A DNA stretch of 64,000 nt from RGIG3513 sp045658985 (GTDB lineage Bacteria > Bacillota > Clostridia > Oscillospirales > Butyricicoccaceae): assembly GCA_045658985.1 (NCBI GenBank), contig JAZOWC010000068.1, positions 1-64,000 of the forward strand, read 5' to 3'. Position 1 is the stretch's first letter; each line of letters begins with the position of its first letter. The notes beneath the pieces were generated by a model. That model worked only from the letters and a program-made list of their open reading frames with translations. It was not told the origin of the DNA and ran no database searches. Of the stretch, positions 63,890 through 64,000 are shown one piece after another. The translations under genes were made by a program, and so were the position numbers.

Positions 63890-63998
63890 ATACCGTGACC
63901 CGCCGTTTTTCCGCAGAAAAACGGTGAAACCGCACCGCAGTGCGGGGCCAAAAATGTCGAAGAGAGCCCAGCTTTGCGCAGCAAAGCGGGTCTCTGAC
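63890..63998. repeat. Group of G+C-rich hairpins at the right edge
   Basis: Three adjacent inverted repeats are seen: CCGTTTTT/AAAAACGG near 63902-63923, ACCGCACCGCAGTGCGG near 63930-63948, and AGCTTTG/CAAAGC inside GAGAGCCC...GGGTCTCT near 63963-63997. No coding frame is convincing. It resembles the intergenic hairpin repeats common in Clostridia genomes; it is cut by the window edge. Confidence 0.4.
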
Positions 63999-64000
63999 AG

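Overview
The window looks like chromosome from an anaerobic, Gram-positive gut-type Clostridia (Oscillospirales-like). The evidence is lipoprotein signal peptides, a SLH-domain surface protein, class A RNase P RNA, long-form HPF, rubrerythrin, TTG starts and AGGAGG-type ribosome binding sites. No species can be named from sequence alone. The left ~6.7 kb is visibly more A+T-rich than the rest and reads as an accessory island.

Layout. (1) 1-6.7 kb: a type I restriction operon on the minus strand (XRE regulator, unknown small protein, DUF5655 protein, hsdR running off the left edge). It is followed by a displaced 3' half of an initiator tRNA gene (integration scar), a tyrosine recombinase lacking its N-terminal domain, and two unknown small genes. 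(2) 6.8-9.5 kb: thymidine kinase, a Cys/His-repeat lipoprotein, then a compact unit: a four-helix-bundle (23S-IVP/Avd-like) gene, an array of small hairpins spaced by GTGAAAT/ATTTCAC, a long perfect hairpin, and partial copies of the tRNA-Ser 3' end, ending at intact tRNA-Ser and a CAT-anticodon tRNA. (3) 9.5-22.5 kb: housekeeping genes: EamA transporter, rnpB, then murD - four tandem M42 aminopeptidases - methionine-gamma-lyase-like enzyme - ruvC in one operon, a 23S rRNA methyltransferase, hpf, a flavodoxin and a DUF1846 protein. (4) 22.6-38.2 kb: three secreted surface proteins. One is an NlpC/P60-type lipoprotein. The other two are giant proteins (2405 and 1908 residues) carrying ten SGNH-hydrolase-like modules in total, nearly all without recognisable catalytic residues. 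(5) 38.5-58.3 kb: a peptide/N-acyl-amino-acid scavenging region, all on the minus strand: a solute-binding lipoprotein, two M20 amidohydrolases, three Sapep/PepV-type M20 dipeptidases (one broken by a single stop codon), six tandem D-aminoacylase paralogues and a MmgE/PrpD protein. (6) 58.5-64 kb: two EamA transporters, secA and rubrerythrin.

How the genes may work together. Region 5 looks like a dedicated route for taking apart peptides or N-acylated amino acids, including D-configured ones: extracellular binding, amide and peptide cleavage, and possibly epimerisation by the MmgE/PrpD protein. No transporter permease is present in the window. The four M42 aminopeptidases in region 3 add further peptidolytic capacity. 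Region 4 gives the cell a large surface layer of unknown ligand specificity.

The strongest candidates for undescribed biology are the tRNA-Ser-linked hairpin-array/four-helix-bundle unit (8.37-9.31 kb) and the tandem pseudo-SGNH surface proteins (25.1-38.2 kb).
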